Below, piece by piece: positions 1-9,823 of a stretch of DNA of 49,763 nucleotides (position 1 is the stretch's first letter; each line of letters begins with the position of its first letter). Source of the DNA: Pueribacillus theae (GTDB taxonomy: Bacteria > Bacillota > Bacilli > Bacillales > UBA6769); the NCBI RefSeq assembly GCF_003097615.1, contig NZ_QCZG01000028.1:1-49763 (forward strand). Direction: 5' to 3'. Both the position numbers and the translations under genes were made by a program. A model generated the notes under the pieces. The model ran no database searches. It was not told the origin of the DNA and worked only from the letters and a program-made list of their open reading frames with translations.

Positions 1-488
1 TGGACAACCCTCATCACGTTGGCTCAAGACTTTTTGGTTAATCAGCAATCAGCCTAACTTTTTGATTCGCAGAGCCCTAAGCACTGAGCAATCGGCGCAG
101 CGAACTCTTGACAAACCGAGCCAGCCAAATGGCAAAATTTTGGTACAACAAGGGCTTGCTTTCCCTTGCCTTCTTTTTGATCCCTTCGCCCTTGTTATGC
201 TTCTTAACGACCATTTGGATGGTGTTTGTCAAGAGCGATTGCGGATCACATATCACCACCAGACCTCAGGTAGTGCTATTTACTTTGTTTTCATAAATCT
301 TTTGACACTACCAAATGTAATTTAATTTTCCACTATTTTGTATCTTCACTTATTTTTAGTGTATTATTACTTTTAATGACAGTAAAGTTAAATCATTAGT
401 TTCACCTTTTTTCTACAACAAGAGAGTGAAACTATTTTTGTATATAATTGCAAAATAGCTTCACTCTCTAACCTATCGCCAGTCTTAT
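1..488. other. Left-edge region with no recognisable gene
   Basis: No convincing coding region is seen here. A short basic open frame on the minus strand (about 77-259, GTG start, no good ribosome binding site) ends in a lysine/arginine-rich, tryptophan-containing stretch. It could be the degraded tail of a transposase or a chance frame; I do not recognise it. The last 70 bases hold a long imperfect inverted repeat, listed separately. Base composition becomes very AT-rich after about 300. Confidence 0.4.
421..469 (-). terminator. Long imperfect hairpin downstream of the acyl-CoA ligase operon
   Basis: AGAGAGTGAA-A-CTATTTT at 421 onward pairs with AAAATAG-C-TTCACTCTCT ending at 469, with one mismatch and an AT-rich loop. 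It starts 20 bases after the stop codon of the last gene of the minus-strand operon, where a terminator is expected. On the minus strand it is not followed by a clean U run (TTGTTGTAG follows), so it may instead be a 3'-end stabilising structure. Confidence 0.4.
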
Positions 489-2150
489 TTATTCTTCTTT
501 TAATAATCTTCGCAAAACTTTCCCGGAACTCGTCGCAGGCAAGCTGTCTCTAAATTCTACTTTCCGCGGATATTTATATGCAGCCATTTTCTGTTTTGCC
601 CACTCGATGATGGCAGATTCAGTGATTTTACCTTTATATTTCGGCTTTAATACGATGAAAGCTTTTACGCTTTCACCTCTGACCGTATCAGGCACACCAA
701 CAGCTGCTACTTGTAAAATTGCCTCATGTTCCTTCATTAATGCCTCAACATCTTCAGGGAATACACTATAGCCTGACGATTTTATCATTTCCTTTATTCG
801 GCCATTAAAATATAAATAGCCATCTTCATCAATCATCCCAATGTCACCGGTAAAGACCCATCCGTCTCGAAGTGTTTCCAACGTGGCATCCGGCCGATTG
901 AAATATCCTTTGAAAACACCTTTATTTTTAACTGCAATTTCTCCCTGTTTTCCTGGCGGCAAATCTTTTCCTGTTTCAATGTCTACGATCCGGATTTCCG
1001 TATCATATGTAGGAATGCCACACGTTCCAAATTTAATCTTATCGATCGGCATAAATGTGTCGGCGGTATGTGTTTCACTTAGCCCGTAAGACGATTCACA
1101 AAGGATACATCCGCCGGTGAGTTTTGACCAATCATCCGCAAGCTGCTTATTCACCGGAATGCCGAAGCTTGTTGCAAAGTTAGTTTTTAATGAGGACAAA
1201 TCTCTTTTTTCAACACCCGGGTGATTTAGGATAGCAACGTTCATTGTCGCGACCGTATACCACGAATTGATTTTATACTTTTCGATGGCTGTAATGGCAG
1301 CCTCAGCATCAAACCTTGTAAATAAAACCGTTTGGCAACCGCTATAAACGGGGATATTTACACCCATTAACATTCCAGCAATATGGCAAAGAGGAGAAAT
1401 AGCAGTTGTTCTCGTTTCTTCATTGTAATTTTTTGTTTGTACGATTGTAGCCGTTTTAAATAAGGCATTGCCGTAAGTTAACATAGCTGCTTTCGGTCTT
1501 CCTGTTGTACCGGAGGTAAATACCATCAAACCAACATCTTCCCAAAGATCGATTTCTGCCGTTTCATCCAATGGGTTATGTTGCTTAATGATTTCAATAA
1601 AGTCAAATGTGTTTTTAATATTCCGTTTTTTTAGCTTAAGTTCATCTGGAAGCGGCATCGTTATGTCATTTTCATTTGGAAGATAATCCGCGTAATTTGT
1701 TGTCAGAACAAATTCAACGGATGGGATTTTTCCACTTACATTACGAATTCTTTCATAAAGTTCTTGGCCGGAAATAATCGCCTTTATGGAAACCTCGTTG
1801 ACCAAATATTCTAATTCAGCTTCTTTATACATTGGGTTTAACGGAACAACAATGGCTCCCAGTTTCTGAATCGCATAATGCCCGATAAGATATTGGGGGC
1901 AATTTTGCATAAACAAGGCAATGCAATCGCCTTTTTTTATACCTTTCTTTTTTAAAAAATGAACGAGACGATTTGTATCATCATTTAATTGATTCCATGT
2001 GATTTCATTTCCATAAAATATATAGGCTGTATCATTAGGACGTTCCTTTGCGTTCTGATTTAAGTATTCGTGCAAAGGTTTTTCTCCGCCACGGTATACT
2101 AATGTTTGTGATAAATCTTTAGGCCAGCTTCTTTTTAGTACATCTTGCAT
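489..2150 (-). CDS. AMP-forming acyl-CoA ligase (long-chain fatty acid CoA ligase type), last gene of the catabolic operon
   Basis: A 553-residue member of the ANL adenylate-forming family, which activates a carboxylic acid with ATP to an acyl-AMP and transfers it to CoA in the cytoplasm. The phosphate-binding A3 loop reads FTSGTTGRPKAAM (about residue 210). The aryl/acyl binding and adenylation motifs YGLSETHT and GWVFTGDIGMIDEDGYLYFNGRIKEMIKSSG follow. The C-terminal subdomain ends in PATSSGKVLRRLL, which carries the catalytic lysine. Length is normal for the family. It lies 62 bases after the biotinyl carrier gene and closes the minus-strand operon. It is clearly diverged from the two upstream ligases, so it probably uses a different chain length or an intermediate of the same pathway. 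Substrate cannot be read from sequence. Confidence 0.85.
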   Translation of the reverse strand: MQDVLKRSWPKDLSQTLVYRGGEKPLHEYLNQNAKERPNDTAYIFYGNEITWNQLNDDTNRLVHFLKKKGIKKGDCIALFMQNCPQYLIGHYAIQKLGAIVVPLNPMYKEAELEYLVNEVSIKAIISGQELYERIRNVSGKIPSVEFVLTTNYADYLPNENDITMPLPDELKLKKRNIKNTFDFIEIIKQHNPLDETAEIDLWEDVGLMVFTSGTTGRPKAAMLTYGNALFKTATIVQTKNYNEETRTTAISPLCHIAGMLMGVNIPVYSGCQTVLFTRFDAEAAITAIEKYKINSWYTVATMNVAILNHPGVEKRDLSSLKTNFATSFGIPVNKQLADDWSKLTGGCILCESSYGLSETHTADTFMPIDKIKFGTCGIPTYDTEIRIVDIETGKDLPPGKQGEIAVKNKGVFKGYFNRPDATLETLRDGWVFTGDIGMIDEDGYLYFNGRIKEMIKSSGYSVFPEDVEALMKEHEAILQVAAVGVPDTVRGESVKAFIVLKPKYKGKITESAIIEWAKQKMAAYKYPRKVEFRDSLPATSSGKVLRRLLKEE

Positions 2151-2212
2151 GGACTCATCCTTTCAGCACAATAGTTGAAGAACTCCTGTTTAGGAGCTCT
2201 TCTTCTTTTGGA

Positions 2213-2425
2213 CTACTCAAGTGTCATAATAACGTCGCCTTCGTTTACAAAATCACCTTCATTTACTTTCACTTCATTCACGGTTCCGCCCTCTTCGGCT
2301 TCAATCGGAATTTCCATTTTCATCGACTCTAGAATAACGACTTCTTGTTCTTCTTCTACTTGATCCCCTGCACTTACAAGAATTTTCCAAACGTTACCTG
2401 CCATATTTGCTTTAATTTCTTTCAT
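2213..2425 (-). CDS. Biotin/lipoyl attachment domain protein (acyl-CoA carboxylase carrier subunit)
   Basis: A stand-alone 70-residue biotinyl domain. The modification motif is ESMKMEIP with the target lysine at about residue 36, preceded by the usual NMAGNVWKILVSAGDQV beta-hammerhead start. The chosen start (MKEIKANMAG) has GGAGG nine bases upstream; an upstream in-frame ATG at 2446 lacks one. Small carriers of this type (B. subtilis YngHB is comparable) shuttle carboxybiotin between a biotin carboxylase and a carboxyltransferase. A carboxyltransferase is encoded at the other end of this operon, but no biotin carboxylase is present. SMKM rather than AMKM is a common variant and compatible with biotinylation. 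Confidence 0.85.
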   Translation of the reverse strand: MKEIKANMAGNVWKILVSAGDQVEEEQEVVILESMKMEIPIEAEEGGTVNEVKVNEGDFVNEGDVIMTLE

Positions 2426-2483
2426 TTGTAAATACCTCCATGTCATGATTAGATTTGATTGTTTTTACTGAATCCTCTTTATT

Positions 2484-4208
2484 TTAACTCTTTTTAGCGA
2501 GTTCCTCCATTATTTGTGCTTTTAATTTATACTTTTCTATTTTATTTGTAGGTGTTCTTGGCAAATCAGGAATAAGTCGAATATGTTTAGGCCACATGAA
2601 TTTCGGCATTTCACCTTTTGACCATTCTTTGAGTTGATCTTCGGTTAATTCTTCTGTTTTAGGTACGACATAGACAACAATGTCATCTTCGTCACCTTCT
2701 TCTGCAGGGATTGGAAAAGCGGCTGAAACATGCACTAGTTCGTGTTGATTAATCAAGTCTTCTACTTGATAAGAAGATATATTTTCCCCTTTATGTCTGA
2801 TGACATCTTTCATCCGATCAACAAAATAGTAAATCCCGTTTTCATCCTTATAACCGACATCACCAGTATGGAACCAAAGGTTTTGGAACACTTCTACCGT
2901 TGCGGCTGGTTTATTAAAATATTCTTTTAAAAGCAAGTGAGGGAAACGTGAACGCAAGGAAAGCTGGCCAGGCTGTCCTATTTCACATTCCTCATCATGT
3001 TCATTCAAAATCGCCGCTTTGTAAAAAGGAGCGACAACACCCATATATCCTTTTGCCAATGGCTGATCGCCCCTTTGAAAAGGAATATTCAATCCTTTAG
3101 CGATTTCTGCTGTTTCTTCCCTTGTATAACCTTTATAGAGCTCAGACGGTGTTCCTTCTTCTTCGCCAAGTTCATCAATGATTGCAACAAATCCATTACC
3201 GGATTCCGTTTGTCCATACCCAGCAGAGATAAAATTAATTCCAAAGCGTTTCGCGACATCATGATGGTATTGTGGAAGCGGCTGCATATGCACGCGGTTT
3301 AGCGTGTTATTTCGGTCATTTTCAGATGGGTCGGCTTTCATTAACCACGGAATCATGACATCAAGCAAAATGGCGTTCGTTGCACCACTTACTTTGATTC
3401 GACTCCAAAAATCATTAGGACTAAACTTATCCCACATGGCAACCGTACAGCCTACAAAAGCAGCTCGTGCAACAAGTGCAAAAGCGCCACCAACATGGTA
3501 CATTGGTAAGTCACAATAAATGACATCTTCTTGCTTATTAAATGCTCTAAAAAAGTACGTATAACCGTGAATCCAGCGATACGACTGTACGACGCCTTTT
3601 GCTGGGCCTGTTGTACCCGACGTATAAATAATGTTGGCTATATCATAATCATGCATTTCGATGTTCGGATTTGTAACGTTCCCTTTTGTAAAGCTATCAA
3701 ACGAAAAGAAGGGGAATTGACCATCTAACTCAACGTTTGCAAGCTCTTCAATATAATCATGGTTCGTTTCTTTCGGATCATGGACAATGACCGTTAATGG
3801 CGGCAAATCGGATTTCACTTCATTAATCATGGACACCATTTGTCTTTCCGTGATTAATACTTTCGGTTCCGTATCATTAATCTGATAGGATAGCAGTTTG
3901 CCTTTGTAATTAAAGTTAATTGGGCAAAATACAGCGCCAGCTTTCCAAATGCCGAACATCGCAATCGTTGTAACGAACGGATTTCTTAAAAATAGAGAAA
4001 TACGATCGCCTTTTTGAATGCCTAATTTGATAAGATTATGTGCAAAGCTGTTTGCCATTTCATTGAACGCTTGATAAGTATACGTCTCGTTTTCTTCCCC
4101 ATAGTAGAGAAATGGTTTTTCTCCCATTTCTTCAGCCCATTTTTCAAACATTTTAATAACAGATTCTTTTTCGCTTCCTAGCGTTTGTTCAAACTTCTCG
4201 ACTCTCAC
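2484..4208 (-). CDS. ATP-dependent acyl-CoA ligase (CaiC-like), second of a tandem pair
   Basis: A 574-residue ANL-family enzyme. The A3 loop is IIYTSGTTGPAKGVVQSY, followed by YGQTESGNG and WFHTGDVGYKDENGIYYFVDRMKDVIRHKGENISS. The C-terminus reads PRTPTNKIEKYKLK, so the catalytic lysine is kept but the usual SGK context is TNK. This pattern resembles the crotonobetaine/carnitine-CoA ligase and related ATP-dependent acyl-CoA ligase group more than fatty-acid ligases. It is a close paralogue of the gene immediately upstream: long runs of protein are identical, and the last codons share more than 40 identical bases. The gap between the two is 34 bases. A good GGAGG lies upstream of the ATG. Substrate unknown. 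Confidence 0.82.
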   Translation of the reverse strand: MRVEKFEQTLGSEKESVIKMFEKWAEEMGEKPFLYYGEENETYTYQAFNEMANSFAHNLIKLGIQKGDRISLFLRNPFVTTIAMFGIWKAGAVFCPINFNYKGKLLSYQINDTEPKVLITERQMVSMINEVKSDLPPLTVIVHDPKETNHDYIEELANVELDGQFPFFSFDSFTKGNVTNPNIEMHDYDIANIIYTSGTTGPAKGVVQSYRWIHGYTYFFRAFNKQEDVIYCDLPMYHVGGAFALVARAAFVGCTVAMWDKFSPNDFWSRIKVSGATNAILLDVMIPWLMKADPSENDRNNTLNRVHMQPLPQYHHDVAKRFGINFISAGYGQTESGNGFVAIIDELGEEEGTPSELYKGYTREETAEIAKGLNIPFQRGDQPLAKGYMGVVAPFYKAAILNEHDEECEIGQPGQLSLRSRFPHLLLKEYFNKPAATVEVFQNLWFHTGDVGYKDENGIYYFVDRMKDVIRHKGENISSYQVEDLINQHELVHVSAAFPIPAEEGDEDDIVVYVVPKTEELTEDQLKEWSKGEMPKFMWPKHIRLIPDLPRTPTNKIEKYKLKAQIMEELAKKS

Positions 4209-4242
4209 CCTAACCCTCCTCCAAAAATAGAAATGGATTTTT

Positions 4243-5970
4243 TTAATTTCGAATCGTTTTTAATTCTTCTATTATCATCGCTTTTAATTTATACTTTTCT
4301 ATTTTATTTGTAGGTGTTCTTGGCAAGTCAGGAATCATCCGTATATATTTGGGCCACATAAATTTCGGCATTTCCTTTTTCGCCCATTCTTTAAGGGAAT
4401 TTTCAGTTAACCCTTCTGATTTCGGAACAACATAAACAACAATGTCATCTTCCTCTCCTTCTTCAGCTGGAATTGGAAAAGCTGCACAAACGCTTACAAG
4501 TTCATGTTGGTTCATCATGTCTTCCACTTGATAAGAGGAAACATTTTCCCCTCGGCTTCTTATGACATCTTTCATTCGATCAACAAAATAATAGAAGCCG
4601 TTTTCATCTTTGTAGCCGACGTCACCCGTATGGAACCATAGATTTTGGAACGCTTCGACCGTTGCCCCCGGTTTATTGAAATATTCTTTCATTATCAGGC
4701 TAGGATAACGTGATCGGAAAGCGATTTGGCCGTGTTCTCCGAATCCGCATTTTTCATCTTTTTCATTTAAAATGGCCGCTTCAACATGTGGTGTTGGATA
4801 ACCCATAAAACCTTTTGCCAGTGGTTCATTCCCTTTTTGGATTGGAAGATTCAGTTCTTTCGCAATCGTTAGCATTTCTTGATACGAATATCCTTTATAT
4901 AATTCAGGAGGGGTTCCCTCTCCTTCACTACGTTCCACAATCAAGCTGCTGAAACCACTTCCTGATTCAGTCTGGCCGAAGCCAGCAGTTACAAAATCGA
5001 ACCCAAATCGTTTCGCAACGTCATGGTGGTATTTAGGAAGCGGCTGCATATGCACTTTTTTCAATGTATTGTATCGATCGTGTTCATTTGGCTCAGCTTT
5101 CATTAACCACGGGATCATCACATCAAGCAATGTTGCATTTGTTGCTCCACATGTTTTAATTCTCTTCCAAAAATCATTCGGACTGAATTTATCCCAAATT
5201 GCAGCGGTACACCCGACATAAGCTGCTCTCGCTACAAGTGAGAAGGCGCCGCCAACATGGTACATCGGCAGATCATTGTAAATGACGTCTTCTTCATTGC
5301 AGAATGCCCTCGAAATATACGTATATCCGTGCATCCAGCGATAAGACTGGACAACTCCTTTCGCTGGGCCTGTCGTGCCTGACGTATAAATAATATTTGC
5401 CGTATCATAATAATGAAGCTCAATTTCAAGGTTGGTTCCATTCCCTTTTATTAGCGTATCAAATGGCAACGATTCAAATTTGTTATGAAGCGTAACTTCC
5501 GCTGCTTCCTTTTTAAAATCATGATCTGTTTCTTTCGGGTCATAAATAACAACCGGTAGTTTCGGGAGAGCCTGTTCAATGTCATTAATAAGTGAAACCA
5601 TTTGTCTTTCTGTTATGAGCATTTTTGGTTTCGTATCATTGATCTGGTAAGATAACAGTTTTCCTTTGTAATTAAAATTTATCGGACAAAAGACAGCACC
5701 TGCTTTCCAGATCCCAAACATCGCAATTGTCGTGACTAATGGGTTTTTTAGAAATAGCGATATCCGGTCTCCTTTTTGGATGCCGCTTGCGATTAGATGA
5801 TGTGCGACATTGTTTGCCATTTCATTAAATGCTTGATAAGTGTAACTTTCGTTTTCTTCTCCGTAAAAAATAAAAGTTTTGTCGCTTCTTTCTTTTGCCC
5901 AATGCTCTACTTGTTTCACAATCAGTTCTTCATCGGTATTTAATCCGAGAAGAGATTTATTCACATTCAT
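4243..5970 (-). CDS. ATP-dependent acyl-CoA ligase (CaiC-like), first of a tandem pair
   Basis: A 575-residue paralogue of the following gene, with the same motif set: IIYTSGTTGPAKGVVQSY, FGQTESGSG, WFHTGDVGYKDENGFYYFVDRMKDVIRSRGENVSS and a PRTPTNKIEKYKLK tail. The start MNVNKSLLG is chosen because AAGGAG sits seven bases before it. A longer frame up to 6021 would overlap the end of the ABC ATPase gene and has no ribosome binding site. The 17-base gap to oppF indicates co-transcription with the importer, so the imported compound or a product of it is the likely substrate. Differences from the twin are concentrated in the middle of the N-terminal domain (roughly residues 170-200 and 375-440), where acid-binding residues of this family lie. 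Confidence 0.82.
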   Translation of the reverse strand: MNVNKSLLGLNTDEELIVKQVEHWAKERSDKTFIFYGEENESYTYQAFNEMANNVAHHLIASGIQKGDRISLFLKNPLVTTIAMFGIWKAGAVFCPINFNYKGKLLSYQINDTKPKMLITERQMVSLINDIEQALPKLPVVIYDPKETDHDFKKEAAEVTLHNKFESLPFDTLIKGNGTNLEIELHYYDTANIIYTSGTTGPAKGVVQSYRWMHGYTYISRAFCNEEDVIYNDLPMYHVGGAFSLVARAAYVGCTAAIWDKFSPNDFWKRIKTCGATNATLLDVMIPWLMKAEPNEHDRYNTLKKVHMQPLPKYHHDVAKRFGFDFVTAGFGQTESGSGFSSLIVERSEGEGTPPELYKGYSYQEMLTIAKELNLPIQKGNEPLAKGFMGYPTPHVEAAILNEKDEKCGFGEHGQIAFRSRYPSLIMKEYFNKPGATVEAFQNLWFHTGDVGYKDENGFYYFVDRMKDVIRSRGENVSSYQVEDMMNQHELVSVCAAFPIPAEEGEEDDIVVYVVPKSEGLTENSLKEWAKKEMPKFMWPKYIRMIPDLPRTPTNKIEKYKLKAMIIEELKTIRN

Positions 5971-5987
5971 TCTCCCACTCCTTATCG

Positions 5988-6971
5988 CTAATTCGCGATT
6001 TTTTCTTCGAAAAGAACGCAAGCGGTTAAGCTTTGTTCAGATGTCGGAACGAGCGTAGGATCAATACTCTTGCATTGCTCCATCGCAACTGGACACCGTG
6101 TATGGAAGCGGCAGCCTGTTGGCGGATTCGCCGGGCTCGGCAAATCGCCTTTCAGAATGATCCGTTCCCTGTCGCGCATTTTCGGATCAGGGTGGGGAAC
6201 GGCTGACAGCAGTGCCTGCGTATAAGGATGACGGGGATTTGCAAACAATTCTTCCGTTTCCGCAAATTCGATAATACGCCCAAGGTACATGACCGCAATT
6301 TTATTACTGATGTGCTTAACGGCTTGAATTCCATGGGCAATGAAAAGATAGGAAAGGCCCATATCTTGCTGAATTTCTTTTAGTAGATTTAAGATTTGTG
6401 CCTGTATTGACACGTCCAAAGCCGAAACCGGTTCATCACAGACAATCAATTTCGGCTTAAGCGCGAGCGCACGAGCAATCCCGAGGCGCTGCCTCTGTCC
6501 ACCGGAAAATTCAATTGGATATCGGCTGCCATGGTACGAGGCGAGTCCTACCCTCTCCAGCAGCTCATCGACTCGTTTTCTCCGTTCTTTTTTTGTCCCG
6601 ACTTTATGCAGGACTAGCGGCTCGGCTATAATATCCGCTACGGTCATTCTTGGATTTAATGATGAATAAGGGTCTTGGAAAATCATTTGCAAGTTTTTTC
6701 CAAGCTCTTTTTTATTTTTGTAGTCTGAAAGTTTTTTTCCCTCAAAATAGATGTCTCCGCCTGTCGGTTCAGAAAGGCCGACAACCATTCTGCCTGTTGT
6801 TGATTTTCCGCATCCCGACTCTCCAACAAGCCCGACGGTTTCACCCGGATAAATATCGAGGCTAACACCATCGACTGCTTTGACAAAGTGGTCTTTTTTT
6901 CCAAACAATCCACTTCCAACTGGAAAATATTTTTTGATGTCTTTAAGTGACACTAGTGGTTGTTGTTTCAT
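5988..6971 (-). CDS. oppF: Oligopeptide-type ABC transporter ATP-binding protein (OppF/AppF)
   Basis: A 327-residue ATPase with Walker A GESGCGKSTTGRMVVGL, Q-loop MIFQDPYSSLNPRMTV, signature EFSGGQRQRLGIARAL and Walker B LIVCDEPVSALDVSIQ. It has the C-terminal Opp extension with conserved cysteines (GCRFHTRCPVAMEQC), which binds an iron-sulphur cluster in relatives. The start [16 protein letters not shown] is preceded by AAAGGAGAGG; longer frames upstream are the overlap with oppD. The first 29 bases overlap the end of oppD, so the two ATPase genes are translationally coupled. As in other Opp systems, OppD and OppF would form the heterodimeric motor of the importer. The sequence does not reveal the substrate. 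Confidence 0.9.
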   Translation of the reverse strand: MKQQPLVSLKDIKKYFPVGSGLFGKKDHFVKAVDGVSLDIYPGETVGLVGESGCGKSTTGRMVVGLSEPTGGDIYFEGKKLSDYKNKKELGKNLQMIFQDPYSSLNPRMTVADIIAEPLVLHKVGTKKERRKRVDELLERVGLASYHGSRYPIEFSGGQRQRLGIARALALKPKLIVCDEPVSALDVSIQAQILNLLKEIQQDMGLSYLFIAHGIQAVKHISNKIAVMYLGRIIEFAETEELFANPRHPYTQALLSAVPHPDPKMRDRERIILKGDLPSPANPPTGCRFHTRCPVAMEQCKSIDPTLVPTSEQSLTACVLFEEKIAN

Positions 6972-7971
6972 GGTGCGCGTCCTCTCCTTTCTGATCAAGC
7001 GGATTCCAACAAGAAACCCGGTTTCCTGCTGGATGTTGAAGCAACGTCGGCGCTTCCAGGTTGCATTTTTCTGTAGCATACTGGCAGCGTGTGACAAAAT
7101 TACAGCCTTTCGGCAATTCCAACGGGTTTGGCACAACGCCCGTAATAGCGTCCAATTTATCTCTTGACGGCCCATACAACGGAGGGACACTCGCCATCAA
7201 CCCTTTTGTATACGGATGAAGTGGCCGCTCAAAGATGTCTTCCACCGTTCCTTCTTCCACGATTTTCCCACAATACATGACTAAGACACGGTCAGCTGTT
7301 TCAGCGACAACCCCAAGATCATGGGTGATTAAGAGGATCGAGATGCCAAACTCTTGCTGCAAGCTCCTAAGGAGAGTTAAAATTTGCGCCTGGATGGTGA
7401 CATCAAGGGCTGTCGTCGGTTCGTCTGCAATTAGGAGCTGGGGGTTGCAAGCAAGCGCCATGGCGATCATGACACGCTGGCGCATTCCGCCAGATAATTG
7501 ATGTGGATAATCGTTCAAACGCCTCGCCGCATCCGGAATGCCCACTTTATTGAGCAGATCGAGGGCAGTTTTTTCCGCCTCTTTGTATTTCACTTTTTTA
7601 TGCAGAACAATCGACTCCGCAATCTGCCTCCCAATTGGATGAACGGGGTTTAATGAGAACATCGGATCTTGGAAAATCATGGCGATGTCATTTCCACGGA
7701 TTTTACGCATCTCTTTTTCTTTTAACTTCAATAGATCTTTTCCTTTATACATAATTGAACTCTCTGGCTTGTATTTAATGGCGCTTGCGTTCAGTCCCAT
7801 TATGGAAAGGGAAGATACACTTTTTCCGCTTCCCGATTCGCCGACAAGCGCGACAATTTCACCTTTCTTTATTGAAAATGAGACGTCATTGACAGGTTTG
7901 ATTTCCCCTTTCGGTGTAGGGATGTACGTTTGAAGATGCTTAACTTCAAGCAATGTTGCATCCGATCCCAT
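6943..7971 (-). CDS. oppD: Oligopeptide-type ABC transporter ATP-binding protein (OppD)
   Basis: A 342-residue ATPase with Walker [19 protein letters not shown]-loop [17 protein letters not shown], signature [16 protein letters not shown] and Walker [17 protein letters not shown]. The C-terminal Opp/Dpp domain contains [15 protein letters not shown]. The ATG at 7971 follows AGAAAGGAAGG. It lies 18 bases after oppC. Together with OppF it energises the OppBC permease. All nucleotide-binding motifs are intact, so the transporter looks functional. Confidence 0.9.
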   Translation of the reverse strand: MGSDATLLEVKHLQTYIPTPKGEIKPVNDVSFSIKKGEIVALVGESGSGKSVSSLSIMGLNASAIKYKPESSIMYKGKDLLKLKEKEMRKIRGNDIAMIFQDPMFSLNPVHPIGRQIAESIVLHKKVKYKEAEKTALDLLNKVGIPDAARRLNDYPHQLSGGMRQRVMIAMALACNPQLLIADEPTTALDVTIQAQILTLLRSLQQEFGISILLITHDLGVVAETADRVLVMYCGKIVEEGTVEDIFERPLHPYTKGLMASVPPLYGPSRDKLDAITGVVPNPLELPKGCNFVTRCQYATEKCNLEAPTLLQHPAGNRVSCWNPLDQKGEDAHHETTTTSVT

Positions 7972-7989
7972 GTTACCTACCTTCCTTTC

Positions 7990-8829
7990 TTATGCTTTTT
8001 TCACCTTCGGATCGAGTGCTGAACGGAGTCCGTCTCCAAGAAAATTGCCAGCTAGGACAGTCAATAGAATGGCAATGCCCGGGTAAATAATCATCCATGC
8101 ATTCATGTTAATCATGCTGTAGGCTTGTTGAATCATGTTTCCCCAGCTGATTTGTGGAGACTGTGCACCGAGGCCTAGGAAGCTGAGGGAGGCTTCGGTC
8201 AAAATCGCATAGCTCAAGTTAAAAGATGCCTGAACGACGATAGGAGGTGCAATGTTTGGAATAATATGCTTCAACATAATCCAAAGCGAACCCGCACCGG
8301 AAATTTTAGCTGCCTCGACATAAGGCTCTCTCCGAATTTGCAGCGTTTGCCCTCTTGCAAGCCTCGCAAATTGCGGAGTGAAAATAATCCCAATCGCAAT
8401 CATCGCATTCCATAAACTGATACCTAAAGCACCTGTAATCCCTAACGCAAGCAAGATTGCTGGAATAGCTAAAATCCCATCAACAATCCGCATAAATAGA
8501 TCATCAATCACTCCGCCTAAATAACCGGATAAAATGCCCATTGGAACACCAATAAAAAGTGGGATAAGAATAGCGACGAGCCCTGCTTGAATTGCTGCCC
8601 TTGTTCCCATAAGAAGGCGGCTGAAAATATCACGGCCTAGCTCATCTGTTCCTAACCAATGCTGAGCACTTGGACTTAACATGACTTTTGACAAATCCTG
8701 TTTCACGGGATCATAGGGAATGATATAGGGAGCAATGATGGAAACAATAACAAGTAGCATTAAAAAAATAAAACTGGCAAACGCAAGGCGTTCCGACATT
8801 AACCGCTTAAAAATTGTTGTGAAACCCAT
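7990..8829 (-). CDS. oppC: Oligopeptide-type ABC transporter permease (OppC)
   Basis: A 279-residue inner-membrane permease. It has an N-terminal OppC_N segment (first membrane helix at about residues 16-38), the conserved HWLGTDELGRDIFSRLL motif, and the EAA cytoplasmic loop PYVEAAKISGAGSLWIMLKHIIPN that contacts the ATPase. About six membrane helices are visible, which is normal. AAAGGAG precedes the ATG. It lies 16 bases after oppB in the same operon. Confidence 0.9.
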   Translation of the reverse strand: MGFTTIFKRLMSERLAFASFIFLMLLVIVSIIAPYIIPYDPVKQDLSKVMLSPSAQHWLGTDELGRDIFSRLLMGTRAAIQAGLVAILIPLFIGVPMGILSGYLGGVIDDLFMRIVDGILAIPAILLALGITGALGISLWNAMIAIGIIFTPQFARLARGQTLQIRREPYVEAAKISGAGSLWIMLKHIIPNIAPPIVVQASFNLSYAILTEASLSFLGLGAQSPQISWGNMIQQAYSMINMNAWMIIYPGIAILLTVLAGNFLGDGLRSALDPKVKKA

Positions 8830-8845
8830 GTTTCCAGCTCCTTTC

Positions 8846-9790
8846 CTAATATTCGATCCGCGGATCTAAAACGGCATATACAATGTCAGTAATAAAATTA
8901 ATCAAAATAACTAGGACGATCATAACGAGCACAACGCCTTGAAGCATTGTAAAGTCCCGCTGCAAAATGGAATTGACAGCTAGCTGCCCCATGCCCGGAA
9001 TAGCAAAAATGGTCTCAATAACGACCGTTGCACCCAACATATTTCCAAACAAAATTCCAATTGTTGTGACAACAGGAAGCATCGCATTTTGGAGGCCATG
9101 CTTAAAAATGGCTTGCCAGCGATCCACTCCCTTTGAGTACGCGGTCCGGATGTAATCTGCACTCATTGTCTCCATTAACGAAGAACGAAGATGCCTTGTG
9201 ATTTGTGCGATCCCAACCATACCTAACGAAAATGCAGGTAATAAAATCCCTTTAAAGAACGAAACAGGGCTGTCAGCAATGCTTGTAAATCCTGTTGCAG
9301 GCACCCAATCAAGCTTTAGGCTGAAAAGCAGCACTAAAAGCATTGCAAGCCAAAAGTTCGGAATGGCTGTGCCAAGTGTTCCAAAAAACCTTGCAACATA
9401 GTCCATCCAGCTGTTTGGAAAATAGATCGATGTAATGGCAAAAAACATGCCGCCTACAACTGCAATAATCATCGCCACCACAACAAGCTGAAAGGTAACC
9501 GCCAGGCGGCTGAATACAGCTTCATGGACAAATTGTCCGGTAAAGATAGAGCGCCCTAAATCCCCCTGAATGGCATTTTTTAACCAATCGAAATATTGGA
9601 CGATAATCGGTTGATCAAGTCCCAATTGCTGTCTAAGCTGGGCTACTTTTTCAGGTGTTGCATTTTCGCCAAGCAGCGCCAAGACAGGGTCACCTGGAAT
9701 AAGCAAAATAAATGAAAAGACGATGAGAGTTGTTATAAAGAGCATCGGGATGACGTAGATTAATCGACGAAATAAAAATTTTAAAAACAT
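8846..9790 (-). CDS. oppB: Oligopeptide-type ABC transporter permease (OppB)
   Basis: A 314-residue permease of the OppB/DppB family. The N-terminus (MFLKFLFRRLIYVIPMLF) is followed by the family hallmark LIPGDPVLALLGENATPE and LRQQLGLDQPIIVQYFDWL. The EAA loop is DYIRTAYSKGVDRWQAIFKHGLQNA. Six membrane helices are visible and the length is standard. AAAGGAGAGG lies upstream of the ATG. The gap to oppA is 94 bases and holds a stable hairpin and a candidate cre site, so the binding-protein gene and the permease genes may be expressed at different levels. Confidence 0.9.
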   Translation of the reverse strand: MFLKFLFRRLIYVIPMLFITTLIVFSFILLIPGDPVLALLGENATPEKVAQLRQQLGLDQPIIVQYFDWLKNAIQGDLGRSIFTGQFVHEAVFSRLAVTFQLVVVAMIIAVVGGMFFAITSIYFPNSWMDYVARFFGTLGTAIPNFWLAMLLVLLFSLKLDWVPATGFTSIADSPVSFFKGILLPAFSLGMVGIAQITRHLRSSLMETMSADYIRTAYSKGVDRWQAIFKHGLQNAMLPVVTTIGILFGNMLGATVVIETIFAIPGMGQLAVNSILQRDFTMLQGVVLVMIVLVILINFITDIVYAVLDPRIEY

Positions 9791-9823
9791 TTTCTATCCT
9801 CTCCTTTCGTAAAATAAAATATG

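Noticed and set aside
77-259. Minus-strand 60-residue basic frame at the left edge
   Set aside because: No ribosome binding site, no recognised domain and an immediate upstream stop codon. It may be the remains of a transposase, but this cannot be supported.
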